DNA of 64,000 bases from an uncultured Pelagibacteraceae bacterium (GTDB lineage: Bacteria > Pseudomonadota > Alphaproteobacteria > Pelagibacterales > Pelagibacteraceae). Location: the NCBI GenBank assembly GCA_902618485.1, contig CACNAR010000005.1:61996-125995 (forward strand), read 5' to 3'. Shown here piece after piece: positions 42,598-50,917 of the stretch (position 1 is its first letter; each line of letters begins with the position of its first letter). The translations under genes were made by a program, and so were the position numbers. The notes under the pieces are model-generated. The model worked only from the letters and a program-made list of their open reading frames with translations. It made no database searches and was not told the origin of the DNA.

Positions 42598-43425
42598 TCA
42601 GTCTCTTAAAAGATCATTAACTGATGTTTTTGATCTTGTTTTTTCATCAACTTGTTTAATAATCACTGCACAGCTTAGAGATGGTGCGGATGGATTATTT
42701 TTATCAGGTAAAGAACCTGGGACAACAACTGAGTATGGAGGAATTTTTCCATAAGTAATTTCGCCACTCGCCCGATTAACTATTTTAGTGCTTTGCGTAA
42801 TCAGCATACCCATACTTAATACAGAGCCTTCTCCAACTATGACACCTTCAACAACCTCTGACATTGCCCCAACAAAAACATTATCTTCAATAATTGTTGG
42901 TAATGCTTGAGCGGGTTCTAAGACGCCTCCAATTCCAGAGCCTGCAGATATATGACAATTTTTTCCAATTTGACAACAGCTTCCTGCACGACTAAACGTA
43001 TCCATCATGGTACCTTCATCGATCCACGCCCCGATATTCACATAACAAGGCATTAAAACTACATTCTTTCCTACATATGATCCTTTTCTCACGGGTGAAT
43101 TGGGCACCATTCTAAAACCAGCCCTTTCATGGTCTTCTTTTGTCCATCCAGCTGTTTTTCCCTTAAGTAAATGAGCTTTATCATACCAGCTACTGTAAGG
43201 ACCATTTAAATTTTCCATTGGATACATTCTAAAACTTAACATGATTGCTTTTTTTAGATGTTGATGAGTAACCCATTCACCATTGATCTTTTCAGCCACT
43301 CTTGATTTACCACTATCTAAATCTTCGATAACTTGATTTACAGCATCCTTTAAAGACTGGTCCGAATTAAGACCCACCTGATTTTTATTTTCCCAAGCAT
43401 CATTTATAATTTTTTCTAAAGACAT
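42598..43425 (-). CDS. dapD: tetrahydrodipicolinate N-succinyltransferase
   Basis: Succinylates tetrahydrodipicolinate for lysine synthesis; 275 residues, the family length. The C-terminal part shows the left-handed beta-helix hexapeptide repeat (for example VGKNVVLMPCYVNIGAWI), with the conserved GIGGVLEPAQALP loop. The N-terminal helical domain is typical. It lies 2 bases from dapE and 2 bases from the HAD gene, inside a compact minus-strand operon with argB. Confidence 0.95.
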   Translation of the reverse strand: MSLEKIINDAWENKNQVGLNSDQSLKDAVNQVIEDLDSGKSRVAEKINGEWVTHQHLKKAIMLSFRMYPMENLNGPYSSWYDKAHLLKGKTAGWTKEDHERAGFRMVPNSPVRKGSYVGKNVVLMPCYVNIGAWIDEGTMMDTFSRAGSCCQIGKNCHISAGSGIGGVLEPAQALPTIIEDNVFVGAMSEVVEGVIVGEGSVLSMGMLITQSTKIVNRASGEITYGKIPPYSVVVPGSLPDKNNPSAPSLSCAVIIKQVDEKTRSKTSVNDLLRD

Positions 43426-43427
43426 AT

Positions 43428-44117
43428 TTATTTGTTTTTTAATAACCGTATTTCTTTAAGAAATAAAGACAGATTTTCAATTTTATGTGAAATAAAATCT
43501 TTATCTGCATCCATTTTTCCAAAATGTTCATCATTAATTAACCAAACAGTAGTGCACCCTCGTTTATGACCTATACTTAAATTTTTAGCTATATCTTCAA
43601 TGTAAATTGTATCTTTTGGATTTATACCAAATTTTTTAATCATTAAGTCAAAAGTTTCTGCTTCTGGCTTAGGTACATAACCAGCATCTTTAATATCAAA
43701 AACCTTATCCCTTCCAAATAAATCATACACACCCAAGTGAGTTAAAATATTAGCTGCATGTTCAGCACTACCATTGGTGAAAATAAATTTTTCCATATCT
43801 AATTGTTGAAGTTCATTTCTCATAATTTTATCTTCTTTCATAAATGATAAATCAATTTCATGGACGTAAGATAAAAATTCATCTGGTGATATTTCATTAT
43901 GGACCATTAACCCCCTTAATGATGTATTATATTTATAGAAATAATTTGTTTGTAATTCTTTAGCTTTATCTTTATCAATTTTAAGTTTTTCAGATATAAA
44001 TTGCGTCATCCTCTTTGAAACTTGACCAAATACACGCTCTAAAGAATAGTTATTATGCTTTCCATAACAAACACCATCAAGATCAAGTAGCAGATATTTT
44101 TTTTCTTTTAGATTCAT
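43428..44117 (-). CDS. HAD-superfamily pyrimidine 5'-nucleotidase-like phosphatase
   Basis: 229-residue HAD hydrolase of the SDT1/pyrimidine 5'-nucleotidase type. LLLDLDGVCYG holds the nucleophile Asp, FTNGSAEHA motif II, KPEAETFD the Lys of motif III, and YIEDIAKNLSIG motif IV. A helical cap lies between motifs I and II. It sits between argB (4-base overlap) and dapD. Similar HAD genes beside argB in other alphaproteobacteria are annotated as nucleotidases. A link to arginine or lysine metabolism is possible but unproven. Confidence 0.8.
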   Translation of the reverse strand: MNLKEKKYLLLDLDGVCYGKHNNYSLERVFGQVSKRMTQFISEKLKIDKDKAKELQTNYFYKYNTSLRGLMVHNEISPDEFLSYVHEIDLSFMKEDKIMRNELQQLDMEKFIFTNGSAEHAANILTHLGVYDLFGRDKVFDIKDAGYVPKPEAETFDLMIKKFGINPKDTIYIEDIAKNLSIGHKRGCTTVWLINDEHFGKMDADKDFISHKIENLSLFLKEIRLLKNK

Positions 44118-44962
44118 TTTCTAATTAATGTACCTGACCCCTTGTCCGAGAAAATTTCCCATAAACAAGAATGTTGTTTTGTACCATTAATTATACCAAC
44201 TGCTGTAACTCCATTATTAACAGCATCTAGACAAGCATTTATTTTAGGTATCATTCCTTCAGTAATTGTTTCATCTTTTATCATTTTTAAAATCTCAGAC
44301 GAGGATATCTCATTTATAAGTTTTTTTTCTTTATTTAAAACACCATCGACATTTGTCATCAACAGTAATCTCCTTGATTTGACAGATTTTGCTACAGCCA
44401 TTGCAGCAGTATCACCATTAATGTTATGTGTTTGATTGTTTTTATCTAAGCCCAATGGTGAAACAATCGGTATTTTATTTTGTTGAATTATATCCAATAA
44501 AATATCGTTATTGATCTTATTTGGTAGACCAACAAAACCCAATTCTTTTGCCTCTGGTACGACCTCAATAATATTATTTCTTTTAGTATGGATTGAGACT
44601 GCTTCTGTATTTTTTTTGTCCAAAGAGCTTACAATATCATTATTAAAATCTATTAAGACTGACTCAACAATTTTTATAATTTTTTCATCAGTGACTCTTA
44701 GCCCTCTTATAAATTTTGATTGAATATTAGATTTACCTAATTCTCTCTTAATTCTCGGACCTCCACCATGAACAACAATTACTGAAAGGCCTAATTTATT
44801 TAAAATACTTAAATCTGTAATGAAATTATCAAAAATATTTCTATCAATTAAAACATTTCCTCCGTATTTAATGACTATCAAGTCATTTTTATATTTTTCT
44901 ATATATTTATTAACCTCGTTTATTGGAGGTCCATTTTCAGGAAGTATTTTTTTTAAGTCCAT
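44114..44962 (-). CDS. argB: acetylglutamate kinase
   Basis: Second step of arginine synthesis, phosphorylating N-acetylglutamate; 282 residues. Amino-acid-kinase motifs are IVIKYGGNVL, VVHGGGPRIKRELG, NGDTAAMAVAKSVKS and LMTNVDGVL, with GMIPKINACLDAVNNG near the C-end. It lies 22 bases downstream of yidC, where many alphaproteobacteria carry the GTPase gene engB between yidC and argB; that gene is absent here. It overlaps the HAD gene by 4 bases. Confidence 0.94.
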   Translation of the reverse strand: MDLKKILPENGPPINEVNKYIEKYKNDLIVIKYGGNVLIDRNIFDNFITDLSILNKLGLSVIVVHGGGPRIKRELGKSNIQSKFIRGLRVTDEKIIKIVESVLIDFNNDIVSSLDKKNTEAVSIHTKRNNIIEVVPEAKELGFVGLPNKINNDILLDIIQQNKIPIVSPLGLDKNNQTHNINGDTAAMAVAKSVKSRRLLLMTNVDGVLNKEKKLINEISSSEILKMIKDETITEGMIPKINACLDAVNNGVTAVGIINGTKQHSCLWEIFSDKGSGTLIRK

Positions 44963-44984
44963 TGGTTTATTTTAAATTAAAAAT

Positions 44985-46664
44985 TTAAGTTGTCGTTTTG
45001 ACTGTTGTTCTTCTCATAATAAATACTTGCTGGGCCATTGTTAAGACATTATTAACAGTCCAGTAAATAACTAACCCACTTGGGAATGGTGCGAGTATTA
45101 CAGTTAAGAAAAGTGGGAAGAAAGCAAAAATTTTAGCCTGCATTGGATCAGTAGGTGCGGGATTTAATTTTTGTTGTATCCACATCGAAACTCCCATTGC
45201 TACCGGCCAAGCTCCAATTACTAAAAAACTTGGAACATCATAAGGCAATAAACCAAAAATATTAAATATACTTGTAGGATCTCTTTCACTTAAATCATGG
45301 ATCCACCCATAGAATGGCATTTGTCTCATTTCAATTGTTACAAATAGAACTTTATATAAAGCAAAAAAAACTGGAATTTGCACTAGAATTGGCAAACACC
45401 CAGACATTGGATTAACTTTTTCTTTCTTGTACAATGCCATCATTGATTGTTGGAGTTTCATTTTATCATCTTTATGAAGTTCTTTTAGTCGGACCATTTC
45501 TGGCTGTAGAGCTTTCATTTTAGCCATGCTTCTAAATGAAAAGTTGGCCAATGGAAAAAAAGCCAGTCTGATACAAATCGTTATAGCAATAATAGCTAAA
45601 CCGTAATTTCCTAGGAGTTTAAAAAAATAATCTATTCCATAAAAAAGAGGTTTTGTTATGAAGTATAAAAAACCCCAATCAATTACAAGATCAAACTTTT
45701 CTATGTTTAATGACTCCGCGTAACCATCAATCACATCTACTCGTTTAGCTGCAACGATAACTTGTAATTCTTCTTCTACAAAGCTGTTTTCATTTAATGT
45801 CAATGGTTCTGTTGCTATAAAGTTTGCTCTAAATTTATTTTTGTAATCAAATGTTGTTTTAAATTCTTTATCTTTAGGGGGAATTAAAGATGTGATCCAA
45901 TATTTATCACTTATTCCTAACCAACCTTTTTTGGCTACTCTAGAAAACTTTTTTTCTTGAATATCATCATAATCTTCTTCAATTAATTCATCATCTAAAG
46001 TCGCAATTAAACCCTCATGGAGTATTAAAAAATCAATAATCTCTGGAATTTCATTTCTTATTATCTGACCATAAGAATAAAAATCGTATCTTTTATTACT
46101 TTGATTAATTACTTTTTGTTTTATTGTAAAAAGATATTTATCATCAATAGATATTTCCTTTTCAAATCTTAAACCTTGCTTGTTTAACCAAAAAAGTCTA
46201 ATGGGTGATTGTGTGGTCAATGTGTCATTACCCTCTAATGACCAAACCGTATTTGATGTTGGAATTTCAATGTTTTTATCAGAAGTTACAAAACCACTCT
46301 CAATTAGATATCCCTCAGTTATGTTTCTTGGTCCTAACAATGTGACTTTTTTTTCATCATCTAAATTCACTTTATAATTTTTGAAGGTTAAATCATCTAT
46401 AGTTGCACCTTTTAATGATATTGATCCAGTAACATTTTCATTTTCAAATTTAATTCTCTCATTTTGCTTTAATGACTCGTCTCTCGATAAAACGATCACT
46501 TTTTCTTTCTGATCTAAAGATGGGGTGTCAGTATTTTTTTCAATTTTTTCTTTTTGTGTAAGATCTTGATTTGTCGTTCGTTGTTCAGGAATAAAAAACA
46601 AAGACCACAAGACAATAACTGCAGAAGATAGCGCAATAGCTGCAATAACATTTTTGGAGTCCAT
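44985..46664 (-). CDS. yidC: membrane protein insertase YidC
   Basis: 559-residue inner-membrane insertase. An N-terminal transmembrane anchor (about 5-24) is followed by a large periplasmic domain (to about 335). The conserved insertase core has further spans, with NPMSGCLPILVQIPVFFALYKVL-type residues around the third core helix. The C-terminus is basic-poor and ends after RRTTVKTTT. It works alone or with SecYEG to insert membrane proteins. It overlaps yidD by one base and belongs to the rpmH-rnpA-yidD-yidC run. Confidence 0.95.
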   Translation of the reverse strand: MDSKNVIAAIALSSAVIVLWSLFFIPEQRTTNQDLTQKEKIEKNTDTPSLDQKEKVIVLSRDESLKQNERIKFENENVTGSISLKGATIDDLTFKNYKVNLDDEKKVTLLGPRNITEGYLIESGFVTSDKNIEIPTSNTVWSLEGNDTLTTQSPIRLFWLNKQGLRFEKEISIDDKYLFTIKQKVINQSNKRYDFYSYGQIIRNEIPEIIDFLILHEGLIATLDDELIEEDYDDIQEKKFSRVAKKGWLGISDKYWITSLIPPKDKEFKTTFDYKNKFRANFIATEPLTLNENSFVEEELQVIVAAKRVDVIDGYAESLNIEKFDLVIDWGFLYFITKPLFYGIDYFFKLLGNYGLAIIAITICIRLAFFPLANFSFRSMAKMKALQPEMVRLKELHKDDKMKLQQSMMALYKKEKVNPMSGCLPILVQIPVFFALYKVLFVTIEMRQMPFYGWIHDLSERDPTSIFNIFGLLPYDVPSFLVIGAWPVAMGVSMWIQQKLNPAPTDPMQAKIFAFFPLFLTVILAPFPSGLVIYWTVNNVLTMAQQVFIMRRTTVKTTT

Positions 46665-46900
46665 TATTTTTTTTCCATTTCTTTATTTACTGGATCAACT
46701 CCACCCTTTTTGAAAGGATGACATGATAAAATTCTTTTAACAGCCATATACAAACCTTTGAGGAAACCATAAGTTTTTAATGCTTCAATACTATAATCCG
46801 AACAGTTTGGAAAATATCTGCAATTATCACCAAGCAATGGACTTATTAGAAATTTATATCCTTTGATTAATTTTATTAATGTTTCAGTAAAAATATTCAT
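46664..46900 (-). CDS. yidD: membrane protein insertion efficiency factor YidD
   Basis: 78-residue peripheral membrane protein assisting YidC. The family core CRYFPNCSDYSIEALKTYG with its Cys residues and the following HPF motif (SCHPFKKGGVDPV) are present. It starts exactly where rnpA ends (one-base overlap) and ends one base into yidC, so all three are translationally coupled. Confidence 0.93.
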   Translation of the reverse strand: MNIFTETLIKLIKGYKFLISPLLGDNCRYFPNCSDYSIEALKTYGFLKGLYMAVKRILSCHPFKKGGVDPVNKEMEKK

Positions 46901-47241
46901 TATTTAATTTTTTCAAATTCCTGAAATAAAGTATCTTTTATTATTTTAAAATCATTATTTAACATAGTTGGCTTAGCAATAACAAGATATGAATAATTAT
47001 ATTTTAAAGATATACTTTTGACAGCATCATTCATAATATTTCTCAGCCTCCTTTTTATTTTATTTCTCTTGATAGCATTACCAATTTTTTTCTTTGTTAC
47101 AAATGAGATATTTAATTTCTTATTGTCTTTTTTAATAAGATGACCAAAAAATATAGTAACGAATTTATTAGATATTTTTTTCTTTTTTAGTAATGATTTA
47201 AATTCTTCATTTTTTGAAAGAGCAACTATTTTGCTTTTCAT
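46900..47241 (-). CDS. rnpA: ribonuclease P protein component
   Basis: 113-residue basic protein cofactor of RNase P, which trims tRNA 5' ends. The RNR-type motif RNKIKRRLRNIMND and the preceding FVTKKKIGNAIK are diagnostic. It lies 10 bases after rpmH in the conserved rpmH-rnpA pair. The RNA subunit gene is not in this window. Confidence 0.92.
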   Translation of the reverse strand: MKSKIVALSKNEEFKSLLKKKKISNKFVTIFFGHLIKKDNKKLNISFVTKKKIGNAIKRNKIKRRLRNIMNDAVKSISLKYNYSYLVIAKPTMLNNDFKIIKDTLFQEFEKIK

Positions 47242-47251
47242 TGAACAGGTT

Positions 47252-47413
47252 TTATTTTCTTTTTCTTTTCACAGTAGAGGATACTGTTAAATTTTTTCTA
47301 CCTCTCGCCCTTCTTCTTTTCAAAAGCTTCCTTCCACCTTTAGTTTTCATTTTTGAACGAAAACCATGTTTACGACTTCTTTTTATACGAGATGGTTGAT
47401 ATGTTCTTTTCAT
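47252..47413 (-). CDS. rpmH: 50S ribosomal protein L34
   Basis: 53-residue ribosomal protein. The start is the ATG at 47413, which gives the invariant N-terminus [19 protein letters not shown]. An upstream in-frame ATG at 47476 would add 21 hydrophobic residues foreign to L34. The core [18 protein letters not shown] is normal. The tail [10 protein letters not shown] makes the protein about nine residues longer than the usual 44. It is the first gene of the rpmH-rnpA-yidD-yidC run, divergent from the VTT-domain gene. Confidence 0.94.
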   Translation of the reverse strand: MKRTYQPSRIKRSRKHGFRSKMKTKGGRKLLKRRRARGRKNLTVSSTVKRKRK

Positions 47414-47506
47414 AAATATGGTTAAATATATATATAAAATTTCGCTCTTTATAATAATTAAATTTATAAATAGCAAATAGAAGATTTATAGATACGATAA
47501 ACAACA

Positions 47507-48229
47507 ATGGAAAAAGCTAAAAAAACTAAAATAATTATAGGAATATGTTATTTAATTTTATTATCTGTTTTTTTACTAATTTTTTTTTCAAAATTCAGTA
47601 TTCAAGAAATAACCTCCTATGAATTTATTAAAGAGAATAAAATGTATTTCCAAAAACTTAAAAATTCTAATTTATTTTTATTATCAATAGCTTTTTTAAT
47701 TTTCACAATATTATGGGTATTCCCATTTTTAGGGTTTGGTTCACCAATCGGTTTACTTGCAGGATTTATGTTTGGAAAGTGGTTGGGAACTGTTATTGCT
47801 GTAATAGGACTAAGTATCGGTGCAACATTTCTTTATGTATTTGGTAATTATTTTCTTAAAGACTTAATTAGGGAAAAATTTTTAAGCAAATATGGAAATC
47901 TTGAGAGAAAATTTAAAATTTCAGAATTTTATTATTTATTAATTTATAGATTTATTGGAGGTATACCTTGGCAGCTTAGTTGTATCTTACCTACAATTTT
48001 TAATGTAAAATTAAAAAATTTTTTCTTTGCATCTTTTATAGGTATTGTACCCCAAGTTTTTTTGGTAGTTTCTATAGGTAGTGGATTAGAAAAAATAATT
48101 GATCAAAATTCGGAATTACCCAAAATTACAGAAATAATTCTCTCACCAGAAATATATGTTCCAATTTTAGCTTTCATCACATTAGTTTTAATAACAGTTT
48201 TTTTCAGAAAATCTTTTTATAAAGATTAG
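47507..48229 (+). CDS. VTT-domain (DedA/TVP38-like) membrane protein
   Basis: 240-residue integral membrane protein of the VTT (SNARE-associated/TVP38) family. The core GFGSPIGLLAGFMFGKWLGT and RFIGGIPWQLSCILPTIFNV, followed by GIVPQVFLVVSIGSGLE, form the paired re-entrant motifs of the family. Bacterial relatives have been linked to lipid scrambling and envelope homeostasis; the substrate here is unknown. It is divergent from rpmH. Its stop codon is immediately adjacent to the CCA end of the oppositely oriented tRNA-Thr. Confidence 0.82.
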   Translation: MEKAKKTKIIIGICYLILLSVFLLIFFSKFSIQEITSYEFIKENKMYFQKLKNSNLFLLSIAFLIFTILWVFPFLGFGSPIGLLAGFMFGKWLGTVIAVIGLSIGATFLYVFGNYFLKDLIREKFLSKYGNLERKFKISEFYYLLIYRFIGGIPWQLSCILPTIFNVKLKNFFFASFIGIVPQVFLVVSIGSGLEKIIDQNSELPKITEIILSPEIYVPILAFITLVLITVFFRKSFYKD

Positions 48230-48303
48230 TGGTGCTCCCATCAAGAATCGAACTTGAAATTTATCCTTACCATGGACACGTTATACCATTTAACTATAGG
48301 AGC
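48230..48303 (-). tRNA. tRNA-Thr (anticodon GGT)
   Basis: 74 bases with encoded CCA. The acceptor GCTCCTA pairs with TGGGAGC. The D arm is GTTA-AATGGTA-TAAC, the anticodon arm TGTCC-ATGGTAA-GGATA (anticodon GGT), and the T arm TCAAG-TTCGATT-CTTGA; the discriminator is A. G1-C72 and C2-G71 with G35-U36 agree with threonine identity. The D arm resembles that of glycine-type tRNAs, and A32 in the anticodon loop is unusual. The CCA touches the stop codon of the VTT-domain gene. Confidence 0.85.
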
Positions 48304-48403
48304 AATTAAATCAAATCTAATTATATTGATAATAAAGCATTTTTTTCAAATAATTGCCTTAATTTTTTGATTAATATGATTTATATCTTACCAAGGAAAT
48401 TTT

Positions 48404-48604
48404 ATGGGAATTCATTACGATTATAAATCAACAAAAAGTGCTAAGCTTATGGAAAAACAAGCTAAAAGACAGAAAAAGCTTGCTGAAAAAAAAGCTAAAA
48501 GATTAGCAAAGGAAGGTTTTAAAAAAGATGATAATAAAGATAAAGTTTTGGATACATCAAAACCAATAACTTTAGATTTCCTTACAAATCCCAATAAAGA
48601 ATGA
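48404..48604 (+). CDS. small basic protein of unknown function
   Basis: 66-residue protein with a strongly charged, helix-prone middle (KLMEKQAKRQKKLAEKKAKR) and a short acidic C-terminal part ending [11 protein letters not shown]. No membrane span is present. It has an AAGGA-like ribosome site upstream of ATG 48404. Its stop overlaps the next small gene (ATGA), which in turn overlaps dcd, so the three are one translational unit. I do not recognise a named family; the basic helix suggests nucleic-acid or ribosome contact. Confidence 0.7.
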   Translation: MGIHYDYKSTKSAKLMEKQAKRQKKLAEKKAKRLAKEGFKKDDNKDKVLDTSKPITLDFLTNPNKE

Positions 48605-48702
48605 TTGCAAAAAATAAAGATGAGCGCTTGAGCCTGGCGCTTAAAAAGAATTTAAAAAAAAGAAAAATTTTTCAAAAAAAAAATAAAAAGAAAACAAAAT
48701 AA
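48601..48702 (+). CDS. very small lysine-rich protein
   Basis: 33-codon gene, [21 protein letters not shown] followed by a Lys/Asn tail ending NKKKTK. It overlaps the upstream gene by ATGA (48601-48604) and the dcd start by one base (TAATG at 48700). Exact overlap at both ends is good evidence of translation. The DERLxxALxxNLxxRK pattern resembles short basic proteins I recall in other alphaproteobacteria, though that cannot be checked here. No function is proposed. Confidence 0.62.
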   Translation: MIAKNKDERLSLALKKNLKKRKIFQKKNKKKTK

Positions 48703-49262
48703 TGTCTATTCAGCCAGATACTTGGATTAAAAAAATGTGTAAAGAGCACAATATGATCGAGCCGTTTTTAGATCATCAAGTATCCGAAGGAAAAATATCT
48801 TATGGACTAAGCAGTATGGGATATGATGTAAGAATATCTGATGAGTATAGGATATTCACAAATGTAAATAGCTCTTTAGTTGATCCAAAAAACTTTTCTG
48901 AAGATAACTTTATAGAGAGAAAAGGACCATATTGTATTATTCCACCAAATTCGTTTGTTTTAGCGAAAACCATTGAATATTTTAGAATACCAAAAGATGT
49001 GCTCTGTATTTGTGTTGGCAAAAGTACATACGCTCGAACTGGAATTATATGCAACGTTACACCTATTGAAAATGAGTTTGAGGGTAATATTGTTATTGAG
49101 TTAAGTAATACAACCCCTAACCCTGCAAAAATTTACTCAAATGAAGGAATAGCTCAATTTTTATTTTTTAAATCTGATACACAACCAGAAACAACTTATA
49201 AATCAAAAAAAGGTAAATATCAGGGACAAACCACCATTCAGGTTGCCAAAATAAAAAAGTAA
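48702..49262 (+). CDS. dcd: dCTP deaminase
   Basis: Converts dCTP to dUTP for thymidylate synthesis; 186 residues. Family motifs are [34 protein letters not shown] with the catalytic region, and the conserved [13 protein letters not shown]. The trimer-forming beta-barrel is complete. It overlaps the preceding small gene by one base and is followed three bases later by murA. Confidence 0.94.
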   Translation: MSIQPDTWIKKMCKEHNMIEPFLDHQVSEGKISYGLSSMGYDVRISDEYRIFTNVNSSLVDPKNFSEDNFIERKGPYCIIPPNSFVLAKTIEYFRIPKDVLCICVGKSTYARTGIICNVTPIENEFEGNIVIELSNTTPNPAKIYSNEGIAQFLFFKSDTQPETTYKSKKGKYQGQTTIQVAKIKK

Positions 49263-49265
49263 TTT

Positions 49266-50528
49266 ATGGATAAATTTCTGATTAACGGTCCTTGTAGAGT
49301 GAAGGGCAAAGTCTCAATCTCAGGTTCAAAAAATGCATCTCTACCAATTCTTGCAGCGACTCTACTATTTGATAAGCCGGTAATTATTAAAAATTTACCA
49401 AGAGTAAGAGATATAAAGACTATGCTTAACTTATTAAAATCTCTTGGATCACAAATAATTTTATCTAAAGACAAAAAAACTGTAAAAATTATTAATAAAA
49501 AAAAGATGAAAACTTTTGCAAGTTATTCACTTGTGAAAACGATGAGAGGATCAATTTTAGTTTTAGGTCCATTAATCTCAAAATTTAAAAAATCTAAAAC
49601 TTCATTACCTGGAGGATGTTTAATAGGTGCAAGACCTGTAAATTATCATCTTTCAGCACTGAAAAAACTCGGTATGGATTATAAAATTAAAGATGGATAC
49701 ATTTTAGCTAAAACTAAAGGAAGACTTAAAGGTTGTCATATAAAGTTTCCCAGAATAAGTGTTGGGGCAACAGAAAATTCAATTATAGCTGCATGTTTAG
49801 CAAAAGGTAAAACAGTTTTAAAAAATTGTGCTATAGAACCTGAAATAAAAGATCTCACAAATTTTTTAAATTCAGCAGGAGCAAATATTAGATGGTATGG
49901 GAGAACGTGTAAAATTTTAGGTACTGACTCATTAAATCAAACTGAATACAGAGTTATGGCTGATAGAATAGAAGCAGGTACTTTTTGTGTAGCTGCCACT
50001 CTCACAAAAGGCAATCTTGAAATAAAAGACTTTAACCCTGATGTGATTAAAACAGAGCTTGAGTTGATAAAAAAAGCAGGAGCAAGAATTAAAATCGATA
50101 ACAATAAGATTAAAATAATTGGGCCAAAAAAGATAAACCCTATTAAAAATATAAAAACAAAAGAATGGCCAGGTGTAGCCACTGACCTGCAATCACAATT
50201 GATGGTCTTAATGTGTAAGGCAGATGGCAAAAGTTTAATTACTGAAAATATTTTTGAAAATAGATTTCTTCACGTTGGAGAACTTCAAAGACTTGGTGCA
50301 AATATTCAAATTAAAAAAAATAAAGCTTTAATTAAGGGGAATACAAAATTTATTGGTGCCGAGTTAATGTCTAGTGATTTGAGAGCGTCAGTTGCACTCG
50401 TTCTAGCAGCAATGATTTCAAATGGTAAATCCTTTATTAATAGAATTTATCATTTAGATAGAGGATATGAAAATTTAGAGATAAAATTAAAAAAAATTGG
50501 TGTTAAGATAAAAAGAGTTAAAAAGTGA
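49266..50528 (+). CDS. murA: UDP-N-acetylglucosamine 1-carboxyvinyltransferase
   Basis: First committed step of peptidoglycan synthesis, adding enolpyruvate to UDP-GlcNAc; 420 residues. The catalytic Cys is present in LPGGCLIGARPVNYH (about residue 118), the residue that fosfomycin alkylates in this family. Other hallmarks are ISGSKNASLPILAATLL at the N-terminus and the inverted alpha/beta repeats. The next gene, a DUF2948 protein, overlaps its stop by 4 bases. Confidence 0.95.
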   Translation: MDKFLINGPCRVKGKVSISGSKNASLPILAATLLFDKPVIIKNLPRVRDIKTMLNLLKSLGSQIILSKDKKTVKIINKKKMKTFASYSLVKTMRGSILVLGPLISKFKKSKTSLPGGCLIGARPVNYHLSALKKLGMDYKIKDGYILAKTKGRLKGCHIKFPRISVGATENSIIAACLAKGKTVLKNCAIEPEIKDLTNFLNSAGANIRWYGRTCKILGTDSLNQTEYRVMADRIEAGTFCVAATLTKGNLEIKDFNPDVIKTELELIKKAGARIKIDNNKIKIIGPKKINPIKNIKTKEWPGVATDLQSQLMVLMCKADGKSLITENIFENRFLHVGELQRLGANIQIKKNKALIKGNTKFIGAELMSSDLRASVALVLAAMISNGKSFINRIYHLDRGYENLEIKLKKIGVKIKRVKK

Positions 50529-50917
50529 GTAAATATCTAGCAAAAATAATTGCAAATGATAAGGAAGGTTTACAAGTTATTTCTGCTTGTAGCTCGGGAG
50601 CAAAAGTAAAAATAGCTAATATAAAGTACCTTTCATCTAATAAGGTTTTTTTGCTTTCAATAGAGAGAAAATTAATTGAAACTGGTCAAGATCATAAGAA
50701 AATCAGTAGTATCTGCAGATTTGATTTTGTTGACAAAGTAAGATCAAAAAACATCAATCAATCAAAGAAAGATTTAGTCTTAGAATTAATTGGGATTGAT
50801 TATTTGAAAAATAAGGATGATTATGAAATAAATCTTATTTTTAATAATAATTCTCATATTGTTTTGACAACAGAAACTATAGAAGCACGACTTGAGGATC
50901 AGAATGAAATTAAATGA
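50525..50917 (+). CDS. DUF2948 family protein
   Basis: 130-residue cytosolic protein of a conserved alphaproteobacterial family found between murA and hisD. The N-terminus LAKIIANDKEGLQVISACSS and the following FLLSIERK and SICRFDFV segments fit this family; its biochemistry is unknown. The start is GTG at 50525, overlapping the murA stop, and the end overlaps hisD by 4 bases (ATGA). The position is what supports the family assignment most. Confidence 0.75.
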   Translation: MSKYLAKIIANDKEGLQVISACSSGAKVKIANIKYLSSNKVFLLSIERKLIETGQDHKKISSICRFDFVDKVRSKNINQSKKDLVLELIGIDYLKNKDDYEINLIFNNNSHIVLTTETIEARLEDQNEIK

